A stretch of DNA of 7,125 bases from Syntrophomonadaceae bacterium (GCA_007136165.1 SLHK01000214.1:1-7125); one strand, 5' to 3'. Shown: positions 1 to 4,907, counted from the first letter of the stretch. Numbers and translations are program-made. Notes: generated from the letters alone by a model not told the origin.

Positions 1-111
1 CAGGACACCAACATGCGTCAGGCCCTCAACCACATCCAAAAGGAAGAACAGCAGCACGGAGAAGGAATTTTTAACTACATGAAGAGCAACGACATGTACA
101 ATCCCCAGTAA
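1..111 (+). CDS. CotF-like spore coat protein, C-terminal part only (5' end off window)
   Basis: The frame open from base 1 encodes 36 residues ending HGEGIFNYMKSNDMYNPQ and a TAA stop at 109-111. The pattern of a Gln/Glu-rich helix (IQKEEQQHG) followed by IFNYM and a terminal MYNP is what I know from the end of CotF-type (Coat F domain) spore coat proteins, which are small, helical, ferritin-like proteins of the endospore coat. The start and most of the domain lie outside the window, so it cannot be said whether this copy is intact. Within the visible part there is no stop or frameshift, whereas the second copy at 2402-2627 is damaged. It converges on the surface protein gene on the other strand. 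Family assignment is from motif memory, not from a search. Confidence 0.7.
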   Translation, partial: QDTNMRQALNHIQKEEQQHGEGIFNYMKSNDMYNPQ

Positions 112-138
112 AGGATGAGATTGTTAAGAGATTTTTGC

Positions 139-172
139 AAAAAAACGGTGCCCTTTTCTACTAGGGCACCGT
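139..172 (-). terminator. Rho-independent terminator of the surface protein gene
   Basis: A 9-bp perfect stem (ACGGTGCCC at 145-153 pairing with GGGCACCGT at 164-172) with a 10-base loop is followed, reading the - strand, by seven T residues (A run at 139-145). It lies about 60 bases past the surface protein stop codon. On the + strand there is no T run after the stem, so it is less likely to stop the convergent CotF-like transcript. The identical hairpin recurs at 2661-2688. Confidence 0.88.
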
Positions 173-233
173 ACTTAATTCCAGTTTTAAAAGTCTTTAT
201 GTCTTCTGCTTTTATATTAACCTTCCTCTGTAA

Positions 234-2003
234 CTAAGGCCTCTCTCTTTTGAGTTCATCTACATCAGGCCGGTCTCTTTCCTTTTCCTTCAGCACATGG
301 TCAGCTACAGCACCAGGCTCTTCTTTGGCCTTTTCACTAATGGCGTCACCGAATTCCTGACCTGTCATCTCATGCTTTGCTGGCATTCCCTCTCCCGATT
401 CATTTTCATTATTGCCACTGTCGAAATTCCCACAGACAACGGCATGAGCAGCTACATAGAATTTATCGAAGTCTATGTCTGAAATTACAAATGTGGCTAT
501 TTTTCCATCATCGGACAACTCGTAGTCTTTATAGGGAAACTGGCCCGGAGCGTTAGTGGGGTTTCCGTGAGGAAGTACAGGCAGTTCGCCTTGGCCGATA
601 TAAAGGTGCGCCTCTTGGATAGCATAACCTGCATAAACCTCATAGGTGACTGTTACTTGGCTGCCGCCGTAGTTTACAGTAACCTTTCCAACTTGGGTGC
701 CATTGTCAAAGTCGTTGTTGCCTACTCCAGCCCATAACTGCAGTTCGTGATTCCCTACACCGTACTCTCCGTTTGTCCATCCCCAGTTCCCGAATCCCAG
801 CTCTGTGAATGGGGTATTTTTATTGGGATCATAGGCCCAAGCTGTTTCACAGGTAGGTTCCACGCGCCGGTTGAAAAAGTCTTCACCATAAGTGCTTCCG
901 GCTTCCGCTCCTACCGGTATTTCTATTACATAGCTTAAGTCAGAGACATTTGTCCAACCGAGACGTGTTTCCTCCGTTACCCGATAGGTGCCGGCCCGAA
1001 GGCCTGCAAAACAGTACTGACCCAAAATGGTACCTTCTGTTCCATCTGCGGTGGTTGCTGTCCGGAAAACTACCCAAGATTCACCAACTAATTTTTCCAG
1101 GGTAATTTCCCAACCGGCCAACCCTGTGTAAACTCCATCCACTTCTGAGTCATAATCATATTTCATGCCGCAAATGTTATATAAGGGGGCATTAGAAAAA
1201 TCTCTATTGTAAGTAGTTCCTGGAGGATCTTCAGAATTCTCCGGTATTGTTAATTCATAGCTAAGCTCTGAGACATTGGTCCAGTTTTCACGTTCTTCTT
1301 CTGTCACCCGGTAGATGCCGGCCGAAAGATTAGAAAAACAATATTGGCCCAAGGTAGTTCCATCTTCTCCATCCGCTGTCAAAACTGTCCGGGGTGTAAA
1401 GTCTTCATCTACTTCCCATACTTCATCAATTTCTATTAATTTTCTCAGGGTAATTTCCCAACCGGCTATTCCTTCTTCGGTATCATCATTGTACTTGATA
1501 CCGCAAATGTTATATAAGGGTACTTCGCAGTAATAAAAAGTTATGTGACTAATGCTGTCGGGCTGCGGAGAATACAAGCCGGTATCAGAATAGATGCCAT
1601 CCGGATAGCTGAATAAATATCCACCGTCACCAGCTTTTACCCATACATGATAAACTGGCATATTAGCATTTCTAAAGCTAAAAGTATTTCCACTGATATC
1701 ATAAATTTCAACATCAAAACCACAATCTGGGTCAGATTTTTTAACTTTATCCGGATCCTGCTCGTCTAAATTACCAGCGACAGGATCATCTACCTTAACA
1801 GACTTTAATGTACAGCCGGGACTATCAAGGTCTTCAGGATCTGGATCCGGTTGTGCTGGCGGCTCAGTATTTCTATCTAAGTAAACTGGTTCTATGCCTT
1901 CCCCTGTTGTTGGCAAAGCAAAAGCTGTAAGAATCGTTCCAAAAACCAGCAAACCCACCACTAAAAAAACCAGGGCTACACGCCAATACTTTTTATAACT
2001 CAT
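234..2003 (-). CDS. Secreted surface protein with two prealbumin/SpaA-like repeats, c-di-GMP-controlled
   Basis: This 589-residue protein is probably an exported adhesin or surface-layer accessory. Residues 5-29 form a positively charged and then hydrophobic signal segment ending AFA, which could be cleaved before L30. Residues 100-157 resemble a leader domain often seen before such repeats (VWVKAGDGGYLF, DTGLYSPQ, ISHITFYY). Two homologous beta-sandwich repeats follow at about 164-274 and 275-381. Each runs from YNICG(I/M)K through GWEITL, LGQYCF and YRVTEE to a final DF-x-N, the layout of CnaB/SdrD_B-type domains. K170/E235/N271 and K281/E344/N378 are candidate isopeptide residues (inference). 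Residues 385-525 form a further domain (CETAWAYD, NWGWTNG, VGKVTVNYGG). The tail is charged, with no C-terminal LPXTG or hydrophobic anchor. An LPTTG occurs instead at 30-34. The ATG is preceded by AAGGAGTG at a slightly long distance. The ligand or target is unknown. Confidence 0.88.
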   Translation of the reverse strand: MSYKKYWRVALVFLVVGLLVFGTILTAFALPTTGEGIEPVYLDRNTEPPAQPDPDPEDLDSPGCTLKSVKVDDPVAGNLDEQDPDKVKKSDPDCGFDVEIYDISGNTFSFRNANMPVYHVWVKAGDGGYLFSYPDGIYSDTGLYSPQPDSISHITFYYCEVPLYNICGIKYNDDTEEGIAGWEITLRKLIEIDEVWEVDEDFTPRTVLTADGEDGTTLGQYCFSNLSAGIYRVTEEERENWTNVSELSYELTIPENSEDPPGTTYNRDFSNAPLYNICGMKYDYDSEVDGVYTGLAGWEITLEKLVGESWVVFRTATTADGTEGTILGQYCFAGLRAGTYRVTEETRLGWTNVSDLSYVIEIPVGAEAGSTYGEDFFNRRVEPTCETAWAYDPNKNTPFTELGFGNWGWTNGEYGVGNHELQLWAGVGNNDFDNGTQVGKVTVNYGGSQVTVTYEVYAGYAIQEAHLYIGQGELPVLPHGNPTNAPGQFPYKDYELSDDGKIATFVISDIDFDKFYVAAHAVVCGNFDSGNNENESGEGMPAKHEMTGQEFGDAISEKAKEEPGAVADHVLKEKERDRPDVDELKRERP

Positions 2004-2061
2004 CTACTTTTTCACACTCCTTTTTCCATTTTAGTTTTAAGTAAAATTCTTTCTTTATCTT

Positions 2062-2142
2062 TTAAGACATTTCAGTACAACTGCTGTTTTTTAACCAGGA
2101 CAGGGGTATTATAGAGAATGACTCAAATGGTACTTTGATCAC
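2062..2142 (-). CDS. Possible 26-codon leader ORF between riboswitch and surface protein gene
   Basis: A GTG codon lies five bases after a strong GGAGGT and opens a 26-residue frame, MIKVPFESFSIIPLSWLKNS plus six more, ending in TAA. It lies wholly downstream of the riboswitch terminator, so it would be transcribed only when the switch reads through. It ends about 60 bases before the surface protein start. The ribosome binding site is better placed than that of the main gene. The peptide resembles nothing I know, and chance occurrence in an AT-rich leader is quite possible. Confidence 0.25.
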   Translation of the reverse strand: MIKVPFESFSIIPLSWLKNSSCTEMS

Positions 2143-2166
2143 CAACCACCTCCGCAGTATTTACTT

Positions 2167-2198
2167 AAAAAATTAGAAAACCGGCCATATGGCCGGTT
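2167..2198 (-). terminator. Riboswitch-controlled terminator (expression platform)
   Basis: The perfect palindrome AACCGGCCATATGGCCGGTT (2179-2198) forms an 8-bp GC-rich stem with an ATAT loop. Reading the - strand it is followed by TTCTAATTTTTT, the shape of an intrinsic terminator placed before the coding region instead of after it. Its 5' half uses the bases (2189-2198) that close the c-di-GMP-II aptamer, so terminator and ligand-bound aptamer cannot both form. Confidence 0.88.
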
Positions 2199-2260
2199 AC
2201 GCTACTCACTCCCTGCCGGTTGAAGCGTCCAGATATGACCGGCAAATCATCGCTTCCATG
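2187..2260 (-). promoter_or_regulatory. Cyclic-di-GMP-II riboswitch aptamer
   Basis: Read on the - strand, the segment follows the class II c-di-GMP aptamer known from Clostridium acetobutylicum almost block by block. GGAA begins after helix P1 and is followed by ATGAT. Next comes an 8-bp P2 hairpin (TTGCCGGT at 2245-2238 with ACCGGCAG at 2220-2213), whose loop contains GGACGCTT. Then come GAGTGAGTAGCG and AACCGGCC. The loop ACGCT (2228-2224) pairs with AGCGT (2203-2199), giving the pseudoknot that defines the class. ATGG (2259-2256) pairs with CCAT (2192-2189) as a short P1. The class senses the bacterial second messenger c-di-GMP. It sits in the leader of the surface protein, about 185 bases before its start. 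No covariance search was run, but sequence and fold agree together. Confidence 0.92.
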
Positions 2261-2401
2261 AAATAGTTAGTTATGAAGTTATGTAAAAAGAATATAGACC
2301 ACCTTTAATGTTTTAATACGCAAATTATCGCAGGTTTGGGGGGTATTTTAGAAATTTTTTTACAGTGTCTTTAATTATAGTCAGGGCAAAGGCTTTTATG
2401 A

Positions 2402-2627
2402 CAGCAGATGAAGCCCGCCAAGGACCAATCCGCAGCAGGATGCTGCCCTGTGCAACGACATGCTGATGACGGAGAAATACGTGTCCGATTCCTACAACAC
2501 CGCCATCTTCGAGTTCCAGGACACCAACATGCGTCAGGCCCTCAACCACATCCAAAAGGAAGAACAGCAGCACGGAGTAGGAATTTTTAACTACATGAAA
2601 AGCAACGGCATGTACAATCCCCAATAA
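2402..2627 (+). pseudogene. Broken CotF-like spore coat gene, second copy
   Basis: From 2442 the frame reads ALCNDMLMTEKYVSDSYNTA, then matches copy 1 through to the same MYNPQ and a TAA at 2625-2627. Just upstream the natural continuation, QQMKPAKDQSAA, is in a different frame (2402-2437), so the gene has a +1 or -2 frameshift near 2438. Stops close both frames further 5' (TGA at 2399-2401 in the upstream frame; TGA at 2409-2411 in the downstream frame), and no credible start with a ribosome binding site precedes it. A 55-codon remnant from ATG 2460 could still be read but has a poor Shine-Dalgarno sequence. Compared with copy 1, two visible residues changed (E to V, D to G). It is best read as a decayed duplicate of the coat gene that starts left of this window. 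Confidence 0.75.
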
Positions 2628-2654
2628 AGGATGGGATTGTTAAGAGAGTTGTGC

Positions 2655-2688
2655 AAAAAAACGGTGCCCTTTTCTACTAGGGCACCGT
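2655..2688 (-). terminator. Second copy of the terminator, now downstream of the deacetylase gene
   Basis: The same 9-bp stem and 10-base loop as in copy 1 (2661-2688), with seven A residues at 2655-2661 that become the T run on the - strand. Its own surface protein gene is gone. The nearest - strand gene upstream is now the polysaccharide deacetylase, ending at 2867, so this hairpin may have become that gene's terminator. Confidence 0.8.
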
Positions 2689-2698
2689 ACTTAATTCC

Positions 2699-2722
2699 AG
2701 TTTAAAAGTCAGTTTAAAAGTC
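2699..2722. repeat. 12-base tandem duplication
   Basis: agtttaaaagtc occurs twice head to tail (2699-2710 and 2711-2722). Copy 1 has one unit, with an extra T. It is a small replication-slippage type change that arose after the two long copies separated. Confidence 0.9.
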
Positions 2723-2760
2723 TTTATGTCTTCTGTTTTTATATTAACCTTCCTCTGTAA

Positions 2761-2789
2761 CTAAGGCCTCTCTCTTTTGGGTTCATCTA
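2761..2789 (-). pseudogene. Stub of a second surface protein gene (last codons only)
   Basis: On the - strand the bases encode DEPKRERP followed by TAG, matching the DELKRERP-TAG end of the surface protein at 234-262. Nothing upstream of it (2790-2866) encodes any more of that protein. Either the body of a second surface protein gene was deleted here, or the duplication carried only this tail. Confidence 0.7.
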
Positions 2790-2792
2790 ATC

Positions 2793-2827
2793 AAGTTAAC
2801 AAAGGGGTCAGGCCTTTTTGTTAACTT
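2793..2827. repeat. REP-like imperfect inverted repeat
   Basis: AAGTTAAC (2793-2800) pairs with GTTAACTT (2820-2827). The stem continues with AAAGG against CCTTTTT across a two-base bulge, leaving GGTCAGG in the loop. The core GGGGTCAGGCCTTT resembles palindromic elements that I recall lying near IS200-like (REP-associated, Y1-type) transposases in many bacteria. No transposase is present here, so this would be a non-autonomous copy. It has no T run on either side, which argues against a plain terminator for the deacetylase gene 40 bases away. Confidence 0.55.
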
Positions 2828-2866
2828 ACTGCCTTATAGTGTGCTGAGAGTCTATTGTTTGCTGTA

Positions 2867-3850
2867 TTAGCGGTGCTTGACATTGACTGCACCGGCCTGC
2901 AGGGGAGCAAAATCATAGCCCCGGGCTTGAAGTTCCTGAATGATTTCGGGCAGGGCATCAGCCGTTGTTCCCTTGGTCCTGCTGTCGTGGAAAAGGACTA
3001 CCAGGTCGCCCTCAATCCTGTCGGCACTTTTTAAAGCATTTTGCACCAGCTCATTCTTGGAGAGGGCTGCGGTCCCATCTCCCGAGGTTACATTCCAGTC
3101 AAAGTAATCGTATCCCAACCCGGTTACCTGGTCGATTAAGTCTTCCACAATAATGTTGTAACCCGACACATCCTGGGCCATCTGGCTGGAACTGCCCCCA
3201 GGGAAGCGCATGATATCCGTCCTAACTCCCGTTTCCTTATAGAGAAAATCGTGCAGCCGCATAAAGTCATCTTTGAAGGCCTGCGGCGACTGGTAAATGG
3301 CCTCAAAGTTGTGGGTGAAGGTGTGGTTGCCCAGGGCATGGCCTTCCCGAACAATTCTCCGGTATATACCCGGGTCTTGCGAGACATTGTTTCCTGTCAC
3401 AAAAAAAGTGGCGGGAATATTGTATTCTGCCAGGGTTTCCAGAATTCTTAAGGTTATTTTGCTGGGGCCGTCGTCAAAGGTCAGATACGCCGTGGGGGCG
3501 CTGCCTCCTGGATTTTTGGGGGGCTCATCTTTTTTGGGGTCTTCAGCTGGTGGTTCAGGGGCAGCCGGGGGGGGTTCCACTTTACCTTCCTCCGTGTCCT
3601 TCTCCTCCGCCCGAAGTTCTGCCAACTCCTTCTTAATCCTGTCGATCTCGTCTTTCAAGGATTCGGTTTCCTTTTGCAGTTCAGCATTTTCCTGCCTGAG
3701 GAAGGCCTTTTCCTGCAGATATTTTTCCATCTCTCCATCCCTCTGATCTTGCTGTTGCTGAGAGTAAAAAGCTGTGGTAATTCCGCCTGTTATTAAGAAA
3801 AGGATCAGGGTTATGACTGCTACAACTCCATACCGGGATCTCTGGCGCAT
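2867..3850 (-). CDS. Membrane-anchored polysaccharide (peptidoglycan) deacetylase, CE4/NodB family
   Basis: This 327-residue enzyme is predicted to remove N-acetyl groups from cell wall glycan outside the membrane. Residues 8-28 form one membrane span, 38-85 a charged heptad-like coiled coil and 92-113 a proline-rich linker. The NodB domain fills about 119-318. All CE4 motifs are present: TFDDGP (D126 base, D127 metal ligand), GNHTFTH (H176 and H180, metal ligands), RFPGG (R215), DWNVTSGD (251-258) and LFHDS (H288). A metal-dependent, active enzyme is therefore expected. DWNVTSGD resembles the PdaC/YjeA type, but the substrate is not certain. I chose the ATG at 3850 because AAAGGAGG lies eight bases upstream. 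A longer frame from TTG 3934 lacks that support and would put 28 polar residues before the membrane span. It has no close operon partner. Confidence 0.92.
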   Translation of the reverse strand: MRQRSRYGVVAVITLILFLITGGITTAFYSQQQQDQRDGEMEKYLQEKAFLRQENAELQKETESLKDEIDRIKKELAELRAEEKDTEEGKVEPPPAAPEPPAEDPKKDEPPKNPGGSAPTAYLTFDDGPSKITLRILETLAEYNIPATFFVTGNNVSQDPGIYRRIVREGHALGNHTFTHNFEAIYQSPQAFKDDFMRLHDFLYKETGVRTDIMRFPGGSSSQMAQDVSGYNIIVEDLIDQVTGLGYDYFDWNVTSGDGTAALSKNELVQNALKSADRIEGDLVVLFHDSRTKGTTADALPEIIQELQARGYDFAPLQAGAVNVKHR

Positions 3851-4273
3851 AGGTTTGTCCTCCTTTACAATGTATGAGACTGCGGCTCTGGAACGACTTA
3901 ATGGTAAATCTTTTGAGTTAATTGTATCAGACAAAGGTTAAGCCACCTTTAAGCCCGGGTTAGGGGAGCTAAATATAGTTTAAAAATCCCTAACATTCGC
4001 CTTCTTTAATGGAGAAGTTTTCCAGCAAAGGAGAGGGGTCATAAGATCCCCTCTCCTTTTTAGAAAAATATTTGTTTACCTGTCAGGCTGCCCTGGAGCC
4101 GTCATTGGCCCAGGGGCCTCCCCTACTCCTGCCCCATCCTGATTGGTTAGGCTATCGCTCCAACCGCAGCCGCCGCGAGCCCTAAGTCTTTCCGCCCTAC
4201 AGAAAATCTGAAAGCAAGTGATCCATTAGGGTACTTAATCGAATGTGCGATCTCCAGGAGCTTCCCTGCCTTT
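3851..4273. other. Structured gap between lipoprotein and deacetylase genes, no gene recognised
   Basis: No coding frame here looks real. The stretch is rich in short stem-loops: AAAGGT/ACCTTT (about 3934-3951), TTAGGG with CCCTAA around 3960-3995, CTTCT/AGAAG near 4005, the strong hairpin 4027-4061, and CCCTGG-GCC with GGC-CCAGGG (4091-4115, one bulge). AGGGG/CCCCT (4112-4124) overlaps and would compete with the last of these. The deacetylase promoter should lie in the left half, but I cannot pick one with confidence. Bases 4125-4273 show nothing I can name. Confidence 0.6.
4027..4061 (+). terminator. Strong intrinsic terminator on the + strand without an obvious gene
   Basis: A perfect 12-bp stem (AAAGGAGAGGGG at 4027-4038 with CCCCTCTCCTTT at 4048-4059) has a nine-base loop and ends in five T residues (4057-4061) when read on the + strand. 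Read on the - strand, only three Ts follow and they belong to the stem. No + strand coding region lies upstream for more than a kilobase, so it may end an unannotated RNA. Alternatively it stops the lipoprotein transcript less efficiently. Confidence 0.7.
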
Positions 4274-4708
4274 TTACTGCTCCAGCACCAGGTTCAATTC
4301 CCGGGCGTCCTGGGGAATGCGGATCAAAGCTGAAGGGTAAGTGATTACGGTAATGACAAACCCATCTTTTGGGGGTGAAGTCAATTTTGCGCCTACGTCT
4401 ATAATGTCATCCCCGACGGAAACTTCTGTAACTTCCAGAATATAACCGCCCGTCGGCTTCTCACCTGCACTTACCAGGATATAGGTGTAGTCCCCTTTAT
4501 CCAGCCGATGGATGCCCTTCTCCTGCATATAGCCCTCATACCATTGGACGAGTTCAGGATCTTCCCCTCCGACATAGAGGTTTATTTCCTCAAAATCTAT
4601 GGAGCTGCCCGCTTCCGCCTGTTTGCCCACCAGATAGGCACATCCTGCCAGGCCCAAAAGAGACAGGCTCAGTATGAGAATAACTCCCAACATAAAATGC
4701 TTCTTCAT
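4274..4708 (-). CDS. Lipoprotein with PrcB-type C-terminal domain
   Basis: This 144-residue protein has a lipoprotein signal peptide: MKK, a hydrophobic stretch (6-21) and a lipobox LAG-C with Cys23 as the lipidated residue, so it should be anchored on the outer face of the membrane. From about residue 76 it matches what I know of the PrcB C-terminal domain: ILVSAGEKPTGGY (77-89), a beta-rich middle, SPPKDG and VITYPSALIRIP (121-132). PrcB was named as a subunit of the Treponema dentilisin protease complex. In Firmicutes the domain occurs in small lipoproteins of unknown role, and no protease gene is near here. Start chosen at ATG 4708, with AAAGGTGG eight bases upstream. A frame extending 23 residues further would spoil the signal peptide. 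It is divergent from the MATE gene. Confidence 0.8.
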   Translation of the reverse strand: MKKHFMLGVILILSLSLLGLAGCAYLVGKQAEAGSSIDFEEINLYVGGEDPELVQWYEGYMQEKGIHRLDKGDYTYILVSAGEKPTGGYILEVTEVSVGDDIIDVGAKLTSPPKDGFVITVITYPSALIRIPQDARELNLVLEQ

Positions 4709-4741
4709 TTGCACGGCCACCTTTCTTTTACAGCGATTTTG

Positions 4742-4769
4742 TTTATATAGACGAGGGGAAGGCGGTAAA
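4742..4769 (-). promoter_or_regulatory. Probable sigma-A-type promoter of the lipoprotein gene
   Basis: On the - strand TTTACC (4769-4764) and TATAAA (4747-4742) are separated by 16 bases, four and five matches to the consensus hexamers. Transcription would start near 4735, leaving a leader of about 26 bases with the ribosome binding site. Confidence 0.5.
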
Positions 4770-4789
4770 AGTTCCATCCTTTAAATACA

Positions 4790-4830
4790 GTTAACAATCC
4801 TGGTATTACAGGGGGCAATTTGTTGATAAC
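4790..4830. repeat. Imperfect inverted repeat between the two divergent promoters
   Basis: GTTAACAA (4790-4797) faces TTGTTGATAAC (4820-4830), with a three-base bulge, and a smaller CCTG/CAGG pair lies inside. The outer bases resemble those of the REP-like hairpin at 2793-2827. It could be a decayed REP copy or an operator shared by the lipoprotein and MATE genes; nothing in the sequence decides between them. Confidence 0.35.
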
Positions 4831-4866
4831 TGGGAATAGATATTGCACACCAAGTTCCTTCCCGTA

Positions 4867-4875
4867 TGCTATAAT
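4867..4875 (+). promoter_or_regulatory. Extended -10 promoter of the MATE gene
   Basis: TGCTATAAT is a perfect -10 hexamer with the upstream TG of an extended -10 element. No good -35 box lies at 16-18 bases (TTGCAC at 4843-4848 is 21 bases away), which is usual for extended -10 promoters. Transcription should start near 4882 and leave a leader of about 26 bases. Confidence 0.65.
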
Positions 4876-4907
4876 GAGAGGGAATGTGCAGGCTGGAGGA
4901 GCTATTA

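Larger units (their letters stand above)
1..262. repeat. Long direct repeat, copy 1
   Basis: This stretch matches 2517-2789 with about nine substitutions by eye, one single-base indel and one 12-base insertion in copy 2, so roughly 96% identical. It covers the 3' end of the CotF-like gene, the terminator at 139-172 and the last ten codons of the surface protein gene. Identity ends abruptly after ttcatcta (255-262). The left end lies outside the window, because the match begins at base 1. The two copies flank the whole surface protein cassette in the same orientation, so they mark an old segmental duplication or a recombination scar. Confidence 0.95.
2517..2789. repeat. Long direct repeat, copy 2
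   Basis: This is the partner of 1-262, in the same orientation. It carries the 3' part of the CotF-like pseudogene, the second terminator hairpin and a stub of the surface protein 3' end. It is 11 bases longer than copy 1, from a 12-base tandem insertion at 2699-2722 and the loss of one T. Similarity stops at 2789, four bases before a REP-like hairpin. Confidence 0.95.

Noticed and set aside
2187..2260. Class I c-di-GMP (GEMM) riboswitch
   Set aside because: The GGCAAACC and ACGCAAAGCC blocks of class I are missing; the pseudoknot and GAGTGAGTAG block fit class II.
2325..2624. 99-codon frame on the - strand opposite the CotF-like remnant
   Set aside because: It is antisense to sequence that clearly matches copy 1 in the coat frame, and has no recognisable motif.
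1..2789. Composite transposon bounded by the direct repeats
   Set aside because: The repeats encode coat-protein and surface-protein ends, not transposase, and no terminal inverted repeats or target duplications are visible.
3297..3746. 149-codon + strand frame inside the deacetylase gene
   Set aside because: Serine-rich low-complexity translation that mirrors the coiled-coil and NodB coding sequence; a shadow frame.
3851..3934. Longer N-terminus for the deacetylase starting at TTG 3934
   Set aside because: It adds 28 polar residues before the membrane span, whereas ATG 3850 has an AAAGGAGG at ideal distance.
4081..4180. Possible tRNA in the GC-rich hairpin region
   Set aside because: No T-loop GTTCRA sequence, no cloverleaf and no anticodon stem can be drawn on either strand.
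4709..4777. 23-residue extension of the lipoprotein
   Set aside because: It would overlap the predicted promoter and bury the lipoprotein signal; ATG 4708 has its own Shine-Dalgarno.
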